From: Asticcacaulis sp. AND118
GTDB lineage: Bacteria > Pseudomonadota > Alphaproteobacteria > Caulobacterales > Caulobacteraceae
Length of the DNA: 64,000 nucleotides
Reading direction: 5' to 3'
NCBI RefSeq assembly: GCF_020535245.1
Contig: NZ_CP084910.1
Span: 1,526,501 to 1,590,500, forward strand
The notes beneath the pieces were generated by a model, which was given only the letters and a program-made list of their open reading frames with translations, made no database searches and was not told where the DNA came from. Shown in pieces: positions 27,801-36,704 of this stretch. Both the position numbers and the translations under genes were made by a program. How positions within the stretch are numbered: the stretch's first letter is position 1; the number at the start of each line of letters is the position of its first letter.

Positions 27801-28036
27801 ACATTCACCTTGTTATTGGAATCGACGGTGATGGCGCGGGCGCCGGCGGTCTTCAGCGTGATGACGCCGTTTGTGTCCAGCTTGATGTCGTCCGCCGTGC
27901 CGGTCGATGTCGCCGTGGAGGTCTTTACCGCCGCCGTCGTCGCTGTATTGATAACGGTTTCGGCCTGCGCCGCACCCGCGGCGACCGCCATGACCAGACC
28001 CAGGGCTGTGGCGTTGAACAGATGAGATTTGCGCAT
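24830..28036 (-). CDS. Autotransporter (type Va) with beta-barrel domain
   Basis: 1068-residue outer-membrane protein that exports its own passenger. Signal peptide residues 1-25 (ends AAQA). The passenger (about 26-780) is rich in Gly, Asn, Thr and Val, with repeated NNSxGVRFEN / GNVVIGG-like units typical of a beta-helix. Asp-rich segments near residues 300 (DEDGNGVVDT) and 502 (DENGDGVLDT) look like calcium-binding loops. From about 790 to the end is the autotransporter barrel, closing with RARFQF, the terminal Phe recognised by the BAM machinery. No protease or lipase motif is seen, so an adhesin or surface-layer role is the likeliest guess. Monocistronic, strong terminator; weak ribosome site. 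Confidence 0.9.
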   Translation of the reverse strand: MRKSHLFNATALGLVMAVAAGAAQAETVINTATTAAVKTSTATSTGTADDIKLDTNGVITLKTAGARAITVDSNNKVNVVGSIDMSSSGDDATGIYVDGGRTSGLTVSGKITVTDDYTPTDTDSPADGITDGVFAKGERRYGIRSVGTTPFIGDVSLTSSSAIQVEGNNSYGVRFENALTGNFNSDSTLTVLGDNARGYSFENGVTGNVVIGGSTTAQGLNATAVNLNSNLTGALILDGTIAGTGYRLTSVPDKATLDKLQAEDKLQSGPLVNISGNVTKGILLQSTIADTDASKAEAERNNDEDGNGVVDTADGASSLSQFGGAAALKVGSATQDITINAINIATTATDLYKSQNFGLVVRGSIASSGVFEGVIAKAIETGGMGRTVTFENGILITGNVAATAYLAEVRTLNLLSGTVANKLNLSGQVRAANASNKDETAYAVYIGAGAQVPEINVAGVVSAASTGSKSKPVAIFDGSNTLVRLNNTGNISASLTQTDENGDGVLDTSANRAVAIDLSGNTAGVTLTQTDLKPDDDTIAAPFISGDIKLGSGNDAVRIDGGFVLGNIDFGAGANSLSITTKGIVAGKMTGTGTVAIDIVNGALNLDTGSKLNATTLNVRKDGTLRFIPDVTTPTNAAIVASGAAVFETGAKVQIGMSTIVKPATRYTLLTASSITLGTLDTASLDANIPYLYKAALSTNATNTALYADVRLRNQSETSLSSNEFAAFDAVLTAAQGSTGATSALLSPLTAETFEKAYLSFLPDYSGETLLTLSKSNDGLSRTLASQSIIPEAGVNQYWAQEYGFQINRDRGEVTGFESTGFAFAGGVERGLTSTQAAGLYLAYTATNPTGTLGAPDEDLSSTDISLGVYWRLDTGSGLKSWVRGGVGYANFESKRQILEPSYIASAESEWKGVSYSGSVGASYSYDAGWFSLTPMISADYFGLKEDAHSETGGGAAFDLSVDERTSHIFSGTALLNIGRASKTALFRPEIWVGYRNNFSAEIADTVARFGTATPFTLKGGDITGGAPIAGVRVAASNEYSYFGIEAEYEKYDAYDNVSLSLRARFQF

Positions 28037-28358
28037 AGTTTCGCTTTCGCTCGTCGATTTTAACTGTCAGACAGAACAACGCGTCGCGTCATGCAATGGC
28101 GCGCCTGCCCCCAAATACAATGTACTGACGGGATGTTCCCGCTTTATATCAGCGGCGACTTTTCGGGACGAATATGGGCTATTCTATGTCATTGAAGACA
28201 TGTACAGGCCCGTATGTGTCGTTCGCGTCAACCCTGTTTCGTCACAGACATATACGCGAACGCACGGATTTGCCTAATGCAAATTTTTGCGCGCAATCGA
28301 AATTCAAAGGAGAGAAGAGAAGGAGATGCGGGGCCACCAGGAGAGCGTATCATCGAGG
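28037..28358. other. Intergenic region, autotransporter / tRNA-Asp
   Basis: No gene seen in 322 bp. On the minus strand it must hold the autotransporter promoter, which I could not place. Small inverted repeats: CGGGA-TGT-TCCCG (28130-28142) and TGTC...GACA around 28190. Short open frames here look non-coding. Confidence 0.5.
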
Positions 28359-28435
28359 TGGCGCGAGTGACGGGGCTCGAACCCGCGACCTTCGGCGTGA
28401 CAGGCCGACACTCTAACCAACTGAGCTACACCCGC
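28359..28435 (-). tRNA. tRNA-Asp (GTC), copy 1
   Basis: 77 nt with encoded CCA. Read on the minus strand: acceptor GCGGGTG / CACTCGC (one G-T), anticodon arm CGGCC-TGTCACG-CCG with anticodon GTC, T loop TTCGAGC. Identical to the second copy 61 nt away. Confidence 0.97.
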
Positions 28436-28496
28436 ATTCCATTCGGGTAACGACAAATCTGGATGCGAAAGCCACCGGCCTTATAGTATAAGGGGG

Positions 28497-28573
28497 TGGC
28501 GCGAGTGACGGGGCTCGAACCCGCGACCTTCGGCGTGACAGGCCGACACTCTAACCAACTGAGCTACACCCGC
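28497..28573 (-). tRNA. tRNA-Asp (GTC), copy 2
   Basis: Identical in all 77 positions to the copy at 28359. On the minus strand this one is transcribed first, with a promoter at 28628-28657; the two probably share one precursor. Confidence 0.97.
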
Positions 28574-28627
28574 ATCCATATTGTCGTCCTCTTCGGCAAA
28601 GCCTTGCGGCCCGTCGAAGAGGTGCGC

Positions 28628-28657
28628 TAGATAGTTCGGGGCGGGCGGCGGTGTCAA
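28628..28657 (-). promoter_or_regulatory. Promoter of the tRNA-Asp pair
   Basis: Minus strand: TTGACA, 18-nt spacer, TATCTA, about 55-60 nt upstream of the first tRNA. The -35 box is a perfect consensus. Confidence 0.6.
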
Positions 28658-28789
28658 GCGACATATTGAGGAAAACTGTCAAAAAGCCATTTGCCTGTGG
28701 ACGGCCGCGTCTCATATGCGAACGATTTGCAAATGCAGCAAAAACGGATACATTTTTGCTGTTTCCCCCGATTTTAGGCTTTTGAGTGT

Positions 28790-28818
28790 TTGAAGCGGGG
28801 CGCGAGGTGGTCTAATAG
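28790..28818 (+). promoter_or_regulatory. Candidate nuo operon promoter
   Basis: TTGAAG, 17-nt spacer, TAATAG, with expected start near 28825 and a leader of about 68 nt. Moderate match only. Confidence 0.35.
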
Positions 28819-28829
28819 GCTCATTTGAG

Positions 28830-28872
28830 TCTGTCCCCCAAACCTTTTGCGGTGCACCATGGCGGGGACAGA
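28830..28872 (+). promoter_or_regulatory. Inverted repeat in the nuoA leader
   Basis: TCTGTCCCC / GGGGACAGA (9 bp perfect, 25-nt loop) ends 20 nt before the nuoA start codon. It could be an operator or an RNA hairpin near the ribosome site, which is itself weak (GGAT). Confidence 0.4.
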
Positions 28873-28892
28873 GCCAAAAGTGGGATCGTACA

Positions 28893-29270
28893 ATGGAAGC
28901 CCTCCTTATTAAGTATCTGCCGATCGTCATCTTCTTCGGCATCGCCCTCGTCCTCGCGCTTGGGTTCGTCATCGCGGCGCTGGTTCTGGCGCCCAAGGCC
29001 CCCGACACGGAAAAGCTTTCGGCCTACGAGTGCGGCTTCAACGCCTTCGACAGCGCCCGTCAGAAGTTCGACGTGCGATTCTATCTCGTCTCGATCCTCT
29101 TCATTATCTTCGACCTCGAAGTGGCCTTCCTCTTCCCGTGGGCGGTGTCGATGTTCGACCTGCCGCAGGCAGGCATGCAGTTCGCCTTCTGGTCGATGAT
29201 GGTCTTTCTGGGCGTCCTGACGGTCGGCTTTATCTATGAGTGGAACAAAGGAGCCCTGGAATGGGAGTAA
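28893..29270 (+). CDS. nuoA: NADH-quinone oxidoreductase subunit A
   Basis: Membrane subunit of complex I near the quinone site. 125 residues, three helices; the conserved loop [24 protein letters not shown] lies between helices 1 and 2 and contains the family cysteine. First gene of the operon; its last 10 bases overlap nuoB. Confidence 0.97.
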   Translation: MEALLIKYLPIVIFFGIALVLALGFVIAALVLAPKAPDTEKLSAYECGFNAFDSARQKFDVRFYLVSILFIIFDLEVAFLFPWAVSMFDLPQAGMQFAFWSMMVFLGVLTVGFIYEWNKGALEWE

Positions 29271-29821
29271 TCATTCCTGCCGGTCACGCCGGCCGCAGCA
29301 CCGTTGAAGGTTACGACCCCAAGGTCCACGACAAGTTCTTCGAGGCGGTGTCTTCGGAACTGAACGAAAAGGGTTTCCTCGTCGCGTCGGCCGACGACGT
29401 CATCACCTGGGCGCGCACCGGCTCGCTGATGTGGATGACCTTCGGTCTGGCCTGCTGCGCCGTAGAAATGATGCAGGCTTCGATGCCGCGTTACGACATG
29501 GAGCGCTTCGGCATGGCCCCGCGCGCCTCTCCGCGTCAGTCGGACCTGATGATCGTCGCCGGCACGCTCACCAACAAGATGGCGCCGGCTCTGCGCAAGG
29601 TCTACGACCAGATGCCCGATCCGCGCTATGTCCTGTCGATGGGGTCGTGCGCCAATGGCGGCGGCTATTATCACTATTCCTACAGCGTCGTGCGCGGCTG
29701 CGACCGCATCGTGCCGGTCGATGTCTACGTGCCGGGTTGCCCGCCGTCGGCGGAAGCGCTGCTCTACGGTCTTCTTCAGCTTCAGAAGAAGATCCGCCGC
29801 AACGGCACGATCCGCCGCTAA
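29261..29821 (+). CDS. nuoB: NADH-quinone oxidoreductase subunit B
   Basis: Carries iron-sulfur cluster N2, the last electron carrier before quinone. 186 residues. Cluster cysteines: the adjacent pair in [10 protein letters not shown], then [10 protein letters not shown] and [10 protein letters not shown]. Start ATG 29261 with AAAGGAG 7 nt upstream, lying inside the end of nuoA; the open frame extends 7 codons further up but without a ribosome site. Confidence 0.97.
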   Translation: MGVIIPAGHAGRSTVEGYDPKVHDKFFEAVSSELNEKGFLVASADDVITWARTGSLMWMTFGLACCAVEMMQASMPRYDMERFGMAPRASPRQSDLMIVAGTLTNKMAPALRKVYDQMPDPRYVLSMGSCANGGGYYHYSYSVVRGCDRIVPVDVYVPGCPPSAEALLYGLLQLQKKIRRNGTIRR

Positions 29822-29836
29822 GAGGGATTTCACGCA

Positions 29837-30451
29837 ATGTCTGAAGAAAAATTCCTCAAGATCGCCGAACAGGCCCGCGCCGACTTCAAGGAAGCGCTGA
29901 TCGATACGATCCATGCCTTCGGCGAACTGACCCTGGTGGTCGAGCGCGAGCGCATCGTCGAGGTTCTGACCAAACTGCGCGCCGAGCCCTATCGCTTCCA
30001 TCAGTTGATCGACCTGTGCGGCGCGGACTATCCGAAGCGCGAGCGCCGCTTCGACGTCGTCTATCACCTGCTGTCGCTGACCCGGAACGTGCGTCTGCGC
30101 GTCAAGGTCATGACCGACGAGGCGGTGCCGGTGCCGACCGTGCGCGACGTCTATCCGAACGCCGACTGGTACGAGCGCGAGGCCTTCGACATGTACGGCA
30201 TGTTGTTCTCGGGTCAGCCGGACCTGCGCCGCATCCTCACCGACTACGGCTTCTCCGGCCATCCGCTGCGCAAGGACTTCCCGATGACGGGCCATGTCGA
30301 GGTGCGCTACGACGAAGCCCAGAAGCGCGTCGTCTACGAACCGGTCAAGCTGGTTCAAGAATTCCGTCGTTTCGACTTCATGTCGCCGTGGGAAGGGGCC
30401 TCTTACGTCCTTCCGGGCGATGAGAAGGCCGCCAATCCGAACAAGGCGTAA
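29837..30451 (+). CDS. nuoC: NADH-quinone oxidoreductase subunit C
   Basis: Peripheral-arm 30-kDa subunit of complex I that packs against NuoD. 204 residues, with the family signature [22 protein letters not shown] and LRKDFPMTG. Separate from nuoD, unlike the fused NuoCD of E. coli. Typical alphaproteobacterial arrangement. Confidence 0.97.
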   Translation: MSEEKFLKIAEQARADFKEALIDTIHAFGELTLVVERERIVEVLTKLRAEPYRFHQLIDLCGADYPKRERRFDVVYHLLSLTRNVRLRVKVMTDEAVPVPTVRDVYPNADWYEREAFDMYGMLFSGQPDLRRILTDYGFSGHPLRKDFPMTGHVEVRYDEAQKRVVYEPVKLVQEFRRFDFMSPWEGASYVLPGDEKAANPNKA

Positions 30452-30461
30452 GGGGCGTATC

Positions 30462-31721
30462 ATGGCTGAAGACATCAAAACCCCGCTTTCTTCCTTCGTC
30501 GACCCCAGGACGGGTGCCTTCGAGGAAGTCGAGGCGCGCGCCAGTTTCGACGATCGCAAGTTCACCATCAACTTCGGGCCGCAGCACCCGGCGGCGCACG
30601 GCGTGCTGCGTCTGGTGCTCGACCTCGACGGTGAAATCGTCGAACGCGTCGATCCGCATATCGGCCTGCTGCACCGCGGCACCGAAAAGCTGATGGAATA
30701 CCGCACCTATCTGCAGAACACGCCCTATTTCGACCGCCTCGACTACGTGGCGCCGATGAATCAGGAGCACGCCTTCTGTCTGGCCATTGAGCGCCTGCTG
30801 GGCCTCGAAGTGCCCAAGCGCGCGCAACTGATCCGCGTCCTGTTCTCGGAAATCGGCCGCATCCTGTCGCACCTGCTGAATATCACGACTCAGGCCATGG
30901 ACGTCGGCGCGCTGACGCCGCCGCTGTGGGGCTTCGAAGAGCGCGAGAAGCTGATGGTGTTCTATGAGCGCGCCTGCGGGGCGCGTCTGCACGCCAACTA
31001 CTTCCGTCCGGGCGGCGTCCATCAGGACCTGACGCCGGAACTGATCGACGACATCGAAAAGTGGTGCAAGGCATTCCCGCGCGCCTTGGCCGACATCGAG
31101 TCGCTGGTGACCGAAAACCGCATCTTCAAGCAGCGCAATGTCGACATCGGCGTGGTCAGCAAGCAGGAGGCCTATGACTGGGGCTTTACCGGCGTGATGA
31201 TCCGCGGTTCGGGCATCGAGTGGGACCTGCGCAAGTCGCAGCCCTACGAATGCTATGACGAACTCGACTTCGACATCGTCATCGGCAAGAACGGCGACTG
31301 CTGGGATCGTTACCTCTGCCGCGTCGAAGAGATGCGTCAGGCCGTGAAGATCATGGAGCAGTGCGTTGAAAAGCTTCGTGTAACGGGTGGTGAAGTGCTG
31401 GCCGAAGACCATAAGGTCACGCCGCCGCGCCGTGCCGAGATGAAAAATTCGATGGAAGCCCTGATCCATCACTTCAAGCTCTATACCGAAGGCTTCAAGA
31501 CCCCGCCGGGCGAGGTCTATGCCGCCGTCGAAGCCCCCAAGGGGGAATTCGGCGTCTATCTGGTGTCGGACGGTTCCAACAAGCCCTACCGCTGCAAGAT
31601 CCGCGCGCCGGGCTTCGCGCACCTTCAGGCGATGGACTGGATGAATCGCGGTCACCTGCTGGCCGACGTGTCGGCGATCCTCGGGTCGCTGGACATCGTG
31701 TTCGGGGAAGTGGACCGCTGA
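30462..31721 (+). CDS. nuoD: NADH-quinone oxidoreductase subunit D
   Basis: 49-kDa subunit forming the quinone pocket with NuoB. 419 residues from ATG 30462; [18 protein letters not shown] is the quinone-site beta hairpin, with its conserved histidines. Ends in FGEVDR as expected for the family. Its stop overlaps the start of a small membrane-protein gene (TGATG). Confidence 0.97.
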   Translation: MAEDIKTPLSSFVDPRTGAFEEVEARASFDDRKFTINFGPQHPAAHGVLRLVLDLDGEIVERVDPHIGLLHRGTEKLMEYRTYLQNTPYFDRLDYVAPMNQEHAFCLAIERLLGLEVPKRAQLIRVLFSEIGRILSHLLNITTQAMDVGALTPPLWGFEEREKLMVFYERACGARLHANYFRPGGVHQDLTPELIDDIEKWCKAFPRALADIESLVTENRIFKQRNVDIGVVSKQEAYDWGFTGVMIRGSGIEWDLRKSQPYECYDELDFDIVIGKNGDCWDRYLCRVEEMRQAVKIMEQCVEKLRVTGGEVLAEDHKVTPPRRAEMKNSMEALIHHFKLYTEGFKTPPGEVYAAVEAPKGEFGVYLVSDGSNKPYRCKIRAPGFAHLQAMDWMNRGHLLADVSAILGSLDIVFGEVDR

Positions 31722-32092
31722 TGGAAAGCTTTCAACTCCAGACCTGGCAATCCTTCCTTCTGGTCTTCGTCTTTCTGGCGGTGGCCGTAGGGCTGCGCTT
31801 CTGGCTGGCCAAGGCCGCCTGGGGGTATCACCCCGGGGGCGCGAAGGGCTATCTGCAGGATCTGATGATCGAGACGGCGGTGTCGTACGCGCCGCTGCTG
31901 GTCATCATCTTCGGCGTGAAACTCTATATCGACGCTAATCCGCAATATGCGGAATCGCCGATGGTCTTCGCCTCTATCGCCCTTGCCGTCGTCTCCATGC
32001 TGGCCGCCAAGCGCATTCCTGTGGTCAAGGCGGCCTACGGGCGCATGATGAAGGCGCGCAACGACCGCTGGGAGGCTCTGAAGCAACCATGA
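31721..32092 (+). CDS. Membrane protein of unknown function inside the nuo operon
   Basis: 123 residues, not a standard complex I subunit. Predicted: helix at about 10-30 (FLLVFVFLAVAVGLRFWLA), an amphipathic region AWGYHPGGAKGYLQDL, then two further hydrophobic segments at about 54-70 and 80-95, and a basic end with RMMKARNDRWE. The start overlaps the nuoD stop by one base, so it is coupled to complex I synthesis. It might help assembly or be an accessory subunit; I do not recognise a named family. Confidence 0.8.
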   Translation: MESFQLQTWQSFLLVFVFLAVAVGLRFWLAKAAWGYHPGGAKGYLQDLMIETAVSYAPLLVIIFGVKLYIDANPQYAESPMVFASIALAVVSMLAAKRIPVVKAAYGRMMKARNDRWEALKQP

Positions 32093-32140
32093 GCCTTTCC
32101 ATGAAAACGAAATTTGTATCCCAGATGAGAGAGGCCTGAG

Positions 32141-32806
32141 ATGTCCGTTCGCCGTCTCGCCGCCGTTCAGCCGGATAGCTTTGCGTTCAAGCCCGAAACG
32201 CTTGAAAAGGCTAACTGGTGGATCGCCAAATACCCCGAAAACCGTCGTCAGTCGGCGGTCATCCCCATCCTGTGGCTGATCCAGAAGCAGGAAGGCTGGG
32301 TGTCGGAGCCCGCCATCGCCGCCGTCGCCCAGATGCTCGACATGGCGCGCATCCGCGTCTACGAAGTGGCGACCTTCTACACCATGTTCATGCTTGAGCC
32401 GGTCGGTTCGGCGGCGCTGATTCAGGTCTGCGGCACCACGCCGTGCCAGTTGCGCGGCTCCGAAGCCCTGATGAAGGTGTGCAAGGACAAGATCGGCCCG
32501 AAGGACAAGCTGTCGGCCGACGGCAAGTTCTACTGGCAGGAAGTCGAGTGCCTCGGCGCCTGCACCAACGCCCCGATGGCGCAGATCAACGACTATTTCT
32601 ACGAAGACCTGACGCCGGACAATCTGGCCCAGATCATCGACGACTTCGCGGCGGGCAAGACGCCGAAGACCGGCCCGTACAACGGCCGCTTCACGTCCGA
32701 ACCGCTGGGCGGCGCGACCACGCTGAAGGACCCGTCTTTGTTCGACGGCTCGGCGGCGAGGCCGGTCAAAATTCCCAACGCTCCGGAACCGGAGGTCAAG
32801 GCGTAA
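32141..32806 (+). CDS. nuoE: NADH-quinone oxidoreductase subunit E
   Basis: 24-kDa subunit carrying the [2Fe-2S] cluster N1a. 221 residues; four ligand cysteines in [10 protein letters not shown] and [10 protein letters not shown]. The C-terminal 45 residues ([10 protein letters not shown] onward) are an extension rich in Pro and Ala seen in alphaproteobacterial NuoE. Confidence 0.97.
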   Translation: MSVRRLAAVQPDSFAFKPETLEKANWWIAKYPENRRQSAVIPILWLIQKQEGWVSEPAIAAVAQMLDMARIRVYEVATFYTMFMLEPVGSAALIQVCGTTPCQLRGSEALMKVCKDKIGPKDKLSADGKFYWQEVECLGACTNAPMAQINDYFYEDLTPDNLAQIIDDFAAGKTPKTGPYNGRFTSEPLGGATTLKDPSLFDGSAARPVKIPNAPEPEVKA

Positions 32807-32807
32807 C

Positions 32808-34121
32808 ATGGTGGGCATTCTCGAAGACAAGGACCGCATCTTCACCAACCTCTACGGCTTCCATGACTGGGGCCTTGAGGGCGCGAAGCAACGCGGCTGC
32901 TGGAACGCGACGAAGGACATCCTGTCCTACGGGCGCGACTGGATCATCACCAATGTCAAGAATTCGGGCCTGCGCGGTCGCGGCGGCGCCGGCTTCTCGA
33001 CCGGCCTGAAGTGGTCCTTCATGCCCAAGGAGGTCAAGGACCGTCCGCATTACCTGGTGGTCAATGCCGACGAATCCGAACCCGGCACCTGTAAGGACCG
33101 CGAAATCATGCGCCACGATCCGCATCTGCTGATCGAAGGCTGCCTGATCGCGTCGTTCGCCATGCAGGCCCACGCCTGCTACATCTATCTGCGCGGCGAA
33201 TACGTCTTCGAGCGCGAGCGTCTGGAAGCGGCGGTCAAGCAGGCCTATGAAGCGAAGCTGATCGGCAAGAACAACGTCCACGGCTGGGATTTCGACGTCT
33301 TTGTCCACCACGGTGGCGGGGCCTATATCTGCGGCGAAGAAACCGCGCTGCTGGAATCGCTGGAAGGCAAGAAGGGCCAGCCGCGCCTGAAGCCGCCGTT
33401 TCCGGCCGGGGCCGGTCTTTACGGCTGCCCGACCACGGTCAATAATGTGGAATCCATTGCGGTGGTCGGCACCATCCTGCGTCGCGGCGCGACCTGGTTC
33501 GCCGGTTTCGGCGCGCCGAACAACGCCGGCACCAAGCTGTTCTGCATCTCCGGCCACGTCGAGCGTGCCTGCAACGTCGAAGAGGCCATGTCGATCCCCT
33601 TCCGTCAGTTGATCGAGGATCACTGCGGCGGCATCCGTGGCGGCTGGGGCAATCTCAAGGCGGTCATTCCGGGCGGTTCGTCCGTGCCGATGATCCCCGC
33701 CGAACAGTGCGAGAACATGCCGATGGATTTCGACACCCTGCGTGGTCTGGGCTCCGGCCTCGGCACGGCGGCGGTGATCGTGATGGACAAGTCGACGGAC
33801 CTGATCAAGGCCATCGCCCGCCTCAGCTACTTCTACAAGCACGAATCCTGCGGCCAGTGCACGCCCTGCCGCGAAGGCACGGGCTGGATGTGGCGCGTGA
33901 TGGAGCGCATGGCCAAGGGCGACGCCGACCCCAAGGAAATCGACATCCTGCTCGACGTGACCAAGCAGGTCGAAGGCCACACCATCTGCGCGCTCGGCGA
34001 TGCCGCGGCGTGGCCGATTCAGGGCCTGATCCGTCACTTCCGTCACGAAATCGAAGACCGTATCGCTTTATATCGTTCGTCGAAGGGTAACTTCGCCGGA
34101 CATTCGATCGCAGCGGAGTAG
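32808..34121 (+). CDS. nuoF: NADH-quinone oxidoreductase subunit F
   Basis: NADH-oxidising subunit with FMN and cluster N3. 437 residues; the glycine-rich [16 protein letters not shown] binds NADH/FMN, and [10 protein letters not shown] with a later cysteine (HTICALGD) holds the [4Fe-4S] cluster. One base separates it from nuoE. Confidence 0.97.
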   Translation: MVGILEDKDRIFTNLYGFHDWGLEGAKQRGCWNATKDILSYGRDWIITNVKNSGLRGRGGAGFSTGLKWSFMPKEVKDRPHYLVVNADESEPGTCKDREIMRHDPHLLIEGCLIASFAMQAHACYIYLRGEYVFERERLEAAVKQAYEAKLIGKNNVHGWDFDVFVHHGGGAYICGEETALLESLEGKKGQPRLKPPFPAGAGLYGCPTTVNNVESIAVVGTILRRGATWFAGFGAPNNAGTKLFCISGHVERACNVEEAMSIPFRQLIEDHCGGIRGGWGNLKAVIPGGSSVPMIPAEQCENMPMDFDTLRGLGSGLGTAAVIVMDKSTDLIKAIARLSYFYKHESCGQCTPCREGTGWMWRVMERMAKGDADPKEIDILLDVTKQVEGHTICALGDAAAWPIQGLIRHFRHEIEDRIALYRSSKGNFAGHSIAAE

Positions 34122-34130
34122 GGGATCGTC

Positions 34131-34571
34131 ATGCGGGGCAAGGTACTTTCATTCAGCGACGCCACAGGGCAGGGCCTGATCAGCGGTGACGACAGTCAGC
34201 GCTACAGCTTCTCCCGCGACGATCTGATGAACGGGGCGCGCTCCGTGGCGGCCGGCATGAGCGTGGATTTCGAAGGATCTGAGGGCATCGCCGTCAGCGT
34301 CTATGTGATCCAGTCCGGCGTCGCCGACAAAAACAAGTGGGTGGCCGCGATCCTGGCCTTTTTCTTCGGGATATGGGGCATCCATAAATTCTATCTCGGC
34401 AAGACCAATGCCGGCATCATCATGCTGCTTTGCGGCACGATCGGCTGGTTCGTTGTCCTGCCGGGACTGGCGGTAATGCTCGTCTCGTTCATCGAGCTGA
34501 TCATCTACCTGTTCAAGTCCGAACAGCAGTTCCACGAGGACTATGTCGCTGGCGACAAAAGCTGGTTCTGA
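34131..34571 (+). CDS. OB/cold-shock-like plus TM2-domain membrane protein inside the nuo operon
   Basis: 146 residues in two parts. Residues 1-62 (MRGKVLSFSDATGQGLISGDD..RYSFSRDDL...GMSVDFE) resemble a cold-shock/OB fold: the RGKV..F....GQGLI pattern parallels the nucleic-acid-binding strands of CspA, though its aromatic residues are mostly lost. Residues 65-135 form a TM2 domain: two helices around the GIWGIHKFYLGKTNAGI motif and a short turn. It sits between nuoF (9 bp) and nuoG (63 bp), on the same strand. TM2 proteins are poorly understood; linkage to complex I suggests expression with it, not proven participation. Confidence 0.8.
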   Translation: MRGKVLSFSDATGQGLISGDDSQRYSFSRDDLMNGARSVAAGMSVDFEGSEGIAVSVYVIQSGVADKNKWVAAILAFFFGIWGIHKFYLGKTNAGIIMLLCGTIGWFVVLPGLAVMLVSFIELIIYLFKSEQQFHEDYVAGDKSWF

Positions 34572-34634
34572 TCCCTTGGGGTCGGGCGTGGGTCTAAGGT
34601 TCGGAATACTTTTTACGTATGAGGTTTGAGGCAG

Positions 34635-36698
34635 ATGCCGATAGCTAAAGTCAATGGTGTCGAGGTCGAGTTCGAACCCGGCATGACCGTGCTTCAGGTG
34701 GCGGAACTGGCGGGCGAGGAAATCCCCCGCTTCTGCTACCATGAGCGCCTGTCGATCGCCGGCAACTGCCGCATGTGCCTTGTCGAGGTGAAGCCCGGAC
34801 CGCCGAAGCCGCAGGCGTCGTGCGCGCTGCCGGCCGCCGACGGTCAGGAAATCTTCACCAACACGCCGATGGTCAAGAAGGCCCGCGAAGGGGTGATGGA
34901 GTTCCTGCTCATCAACCACCCGCTCGACTGCCCCATCTGCGATCAGGGCGGCGAGTGCGACCTGCAGGATCAGGCCATGGGCTATGGCCGCGACGGTTCG
35001 CGCTATCAGGAAAACAAGCGCGCGGTCGAAGAAAAGTACCTCGGGCCGACGATCAAGACCTTCATGACGCGCTGCATCCAGTGCACGCGCTGCGTCCGCT
35101 TCTCGACCGAAGTCGCCGGCGTGACCGAGATGGGCATGATTTCGCGCGGTGAAGGCGCTGAGATCACCTCCTATCTCGAACAGGCCGTGTCTTCGGAACT
35201 GTCGGGCAATCTCAACGATCTGTGCCCGGTCGGCGCACTGACCCATAAGCCGTGGTCGTTCAACTATCGTCCGTGGGAATTGCAAAAGACCGAGACGATC
35301 GACGTGCATGACGCGCTGGGCGCGCACATCCGCATCGATCATCGCGGCGCTGCGGTCCTCCGCGCCCTGCCGCGGCTCAAGGACGACATCAACGAAGAGT
35401 GGCTGTCGGACAAGTCGCGCTACGCCGTCGACGGTCTGGGCCGTCAGCGCCTCGACCGCCCTTACGTGCGCAAGAATGGCACCCTGACCCCGGCCTCGTG
35501 GGACGAGGCGCTGGAAGTCGTCGCGGACAAGCTGCAAGCGACCGCGCCTGAAAAGGTCGGCGTCATTGCCGGCGATTTGCAGGACGCCGAAAGCCTCAAG
35601 GCCGCCAGGGATCTGTTCGTCTCGCTGGGCGTGACAAACCTCGACTGCCGTCAGTACGGCGAAGCCTTCGGTCCGGTCTCGGCCAATACGCCGCGCGAAG
35701 CCTGGCTGTTCAATTCCGGCATCGCCGGGATCGAAGACGCCGACGTCATCCTGCTGATCGGCACCAATCCGCGTCTCGAAGCGCCGCTGATCAACGCCCG
35801 CATCCGCAAGTCGTGGCTCAATGGCAAGGCGCAGGTGGCCGTGATCGGCGAAGCCTGCGACCTGACCTATGATTACGCGCACTTAGGTTCCGGCGCGAAG
35901 GCTCTGAAAGAGTTCAAGAAGTCGGCCTTCCGCGACATCCTGAAGGACGCGAAGAACCCCGCCGTCCTGATCGGTTCCGGTGCGGTGTCGGGCGAAGAGG
36001 GCGCGGCCGTCCTCGCCCTGATCGCCAGCGAAATCCTCAAGCCCTACAATGTGGTGCGCGAGGACTGGAACGGCTTCAACATCGTCCATCAGGCGGCCTC
36101 GCGTGTCGCCGGTCTCGACCTCGGCTTCGTGCCGGGTGAGGGCGGTCTGAACACGCAGGGCATCCTGAACGGCAAGCTCGACCTGGTATTCCTGCTGGGC
36201 GCCGATGAGATCGATACGAAGACGCTCAAGGGGTCATTCGTGGTCTATGTCGGTTCGCACGGCGACGCCGGTGCTTCGGCGGCGGACGTCATCCTGCCGG
36301 GTGCGGCCTATACCGAAAAGTCGGGCATCTACGTCAATCTGGAAGGCCGTGTTCAAATCTCCGAACGCGCCGTTTTCCCGAAGGGCGAGGCGAAAGAAGA
36401 CTGGGCGATCTTCCGCGCCCTGTCGTCGAAGCTGGGCAAGGCCCTGCCTTACGACAGCCTGTCGGACCTGCGCCGTGCCCTGATCAACGATCACCCGACC
36501 TTCGGCCGCATCGACGCCCGCCCGGCGCCCAAGGCGTTCGATGTGGCGATTCTGGGCGTCAAGGGCGAGATCACCGGCGAAGTCTTCGCCAGCAATATCA
36601 AGGACTTCTACCTGACCAACCCCATCGCGCGGGCGTCCGTGGCCATGGCCGACATTTCGGCGGTCCGGTCCGGTCCGGTGAGCCTGGCGGCGGAGTAA
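34635..36698 (+). CDS. nuoG: NADH-quinone oxidoreductase subunit G
   Basis: 75-kDa subunit, the electron wire of the peripheral arm. 687 residues: N-terminal [2Fe-2S] ferredoxin domain with cysteines in CYHERLSIAGNCRMC; a His-Cys cluster region HPLDCPICDQGGECDLQDQ; a further [4Fe-4S] site CIQCTRC with LCPVGAL; then a molybdopterin-oxidoreductase-like domain lacking cofactor. Start taken at ATG 34635 (family start MPIAKVNG); a TTG three codons earlier is the alternative. Confidence 0.97.
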   Translation: MPIAKVNGVEVEFEPGMTVLQVAELAGEEIPRFCYHERLSIAGNCRMCLVEVKPGPPKPQASCALPAADGQEIFTNTPMVKKAREGVMEFLLINHPLDCPICDQGGECDLQDQAMGYGRDGSRYQENKRAVEEKYLGPTIKTFMTRCIQCTRCVRFSTEVAGVTEMGMISRGEGAEITSYLEQAVSSELSGNLNDLCPVGALTHKPWSFNYRPWELQKTETIDVHDALGAHIRIDHRGAAVLRALPRLKDDINEEWLSDKSRYAVDGLGRQRLDRPYVRKNGTLTPASWDEALEVVADKLQATAPEKVGVIAGDLQDAESLKAARDLFVSLGVTNLDCRQYGEAFGPVSANTPREAWLFNSGIAGIEDADVILLIGTNPRLEAPLINARIRKSWLNGKAQVAVIGEACDLTYDYAHLGSGAKALKEFKKSAFRDILKDAKNPAVLIGSGAVSGEEGAAVLALIASEILKPYNVVREDWNGFNIVHQAASRVAGLDLGFVPGEGGLNTQGILNGKLDLVFLLGADEIDTKTLKGSFVVYVGSHGDAGASAADVILPGAAYTEKSGIYVNLEGRVQISERAVFPKGEAKEDWAIFRALSSKLGKALPYDSLSDLRRALINDHPTFGRIDARPAPKAFDVAILGVKGEITGEVFASNIKDFYLTNPIARASVAMADISAVRSGPVSLAAE

Positions 36699-36704
36699 GA
36701 GCAC

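Larger units (their letters stand above)
28574..28892. other. Divergent intergenic region, tRNA-Asp / nuoA
   Basis: No gene seen in 319 bp. It contains the tRNA-Asp promoter, a 9-bp stem CAGCAAAAA / TTTTTGCTG (28736-28761), a possible nuo promoter and an inverted repeat in the nuoA leader (28830-28872). Confidence 0.55.

Noticed and set aside
25133-28063. 976-codon open frame antisense to the autotransporter
   Set aside because: Arg/Gly/Asp/Val-rich shadow without family motifs; the minus-strand gene has signal peptide and barrel.
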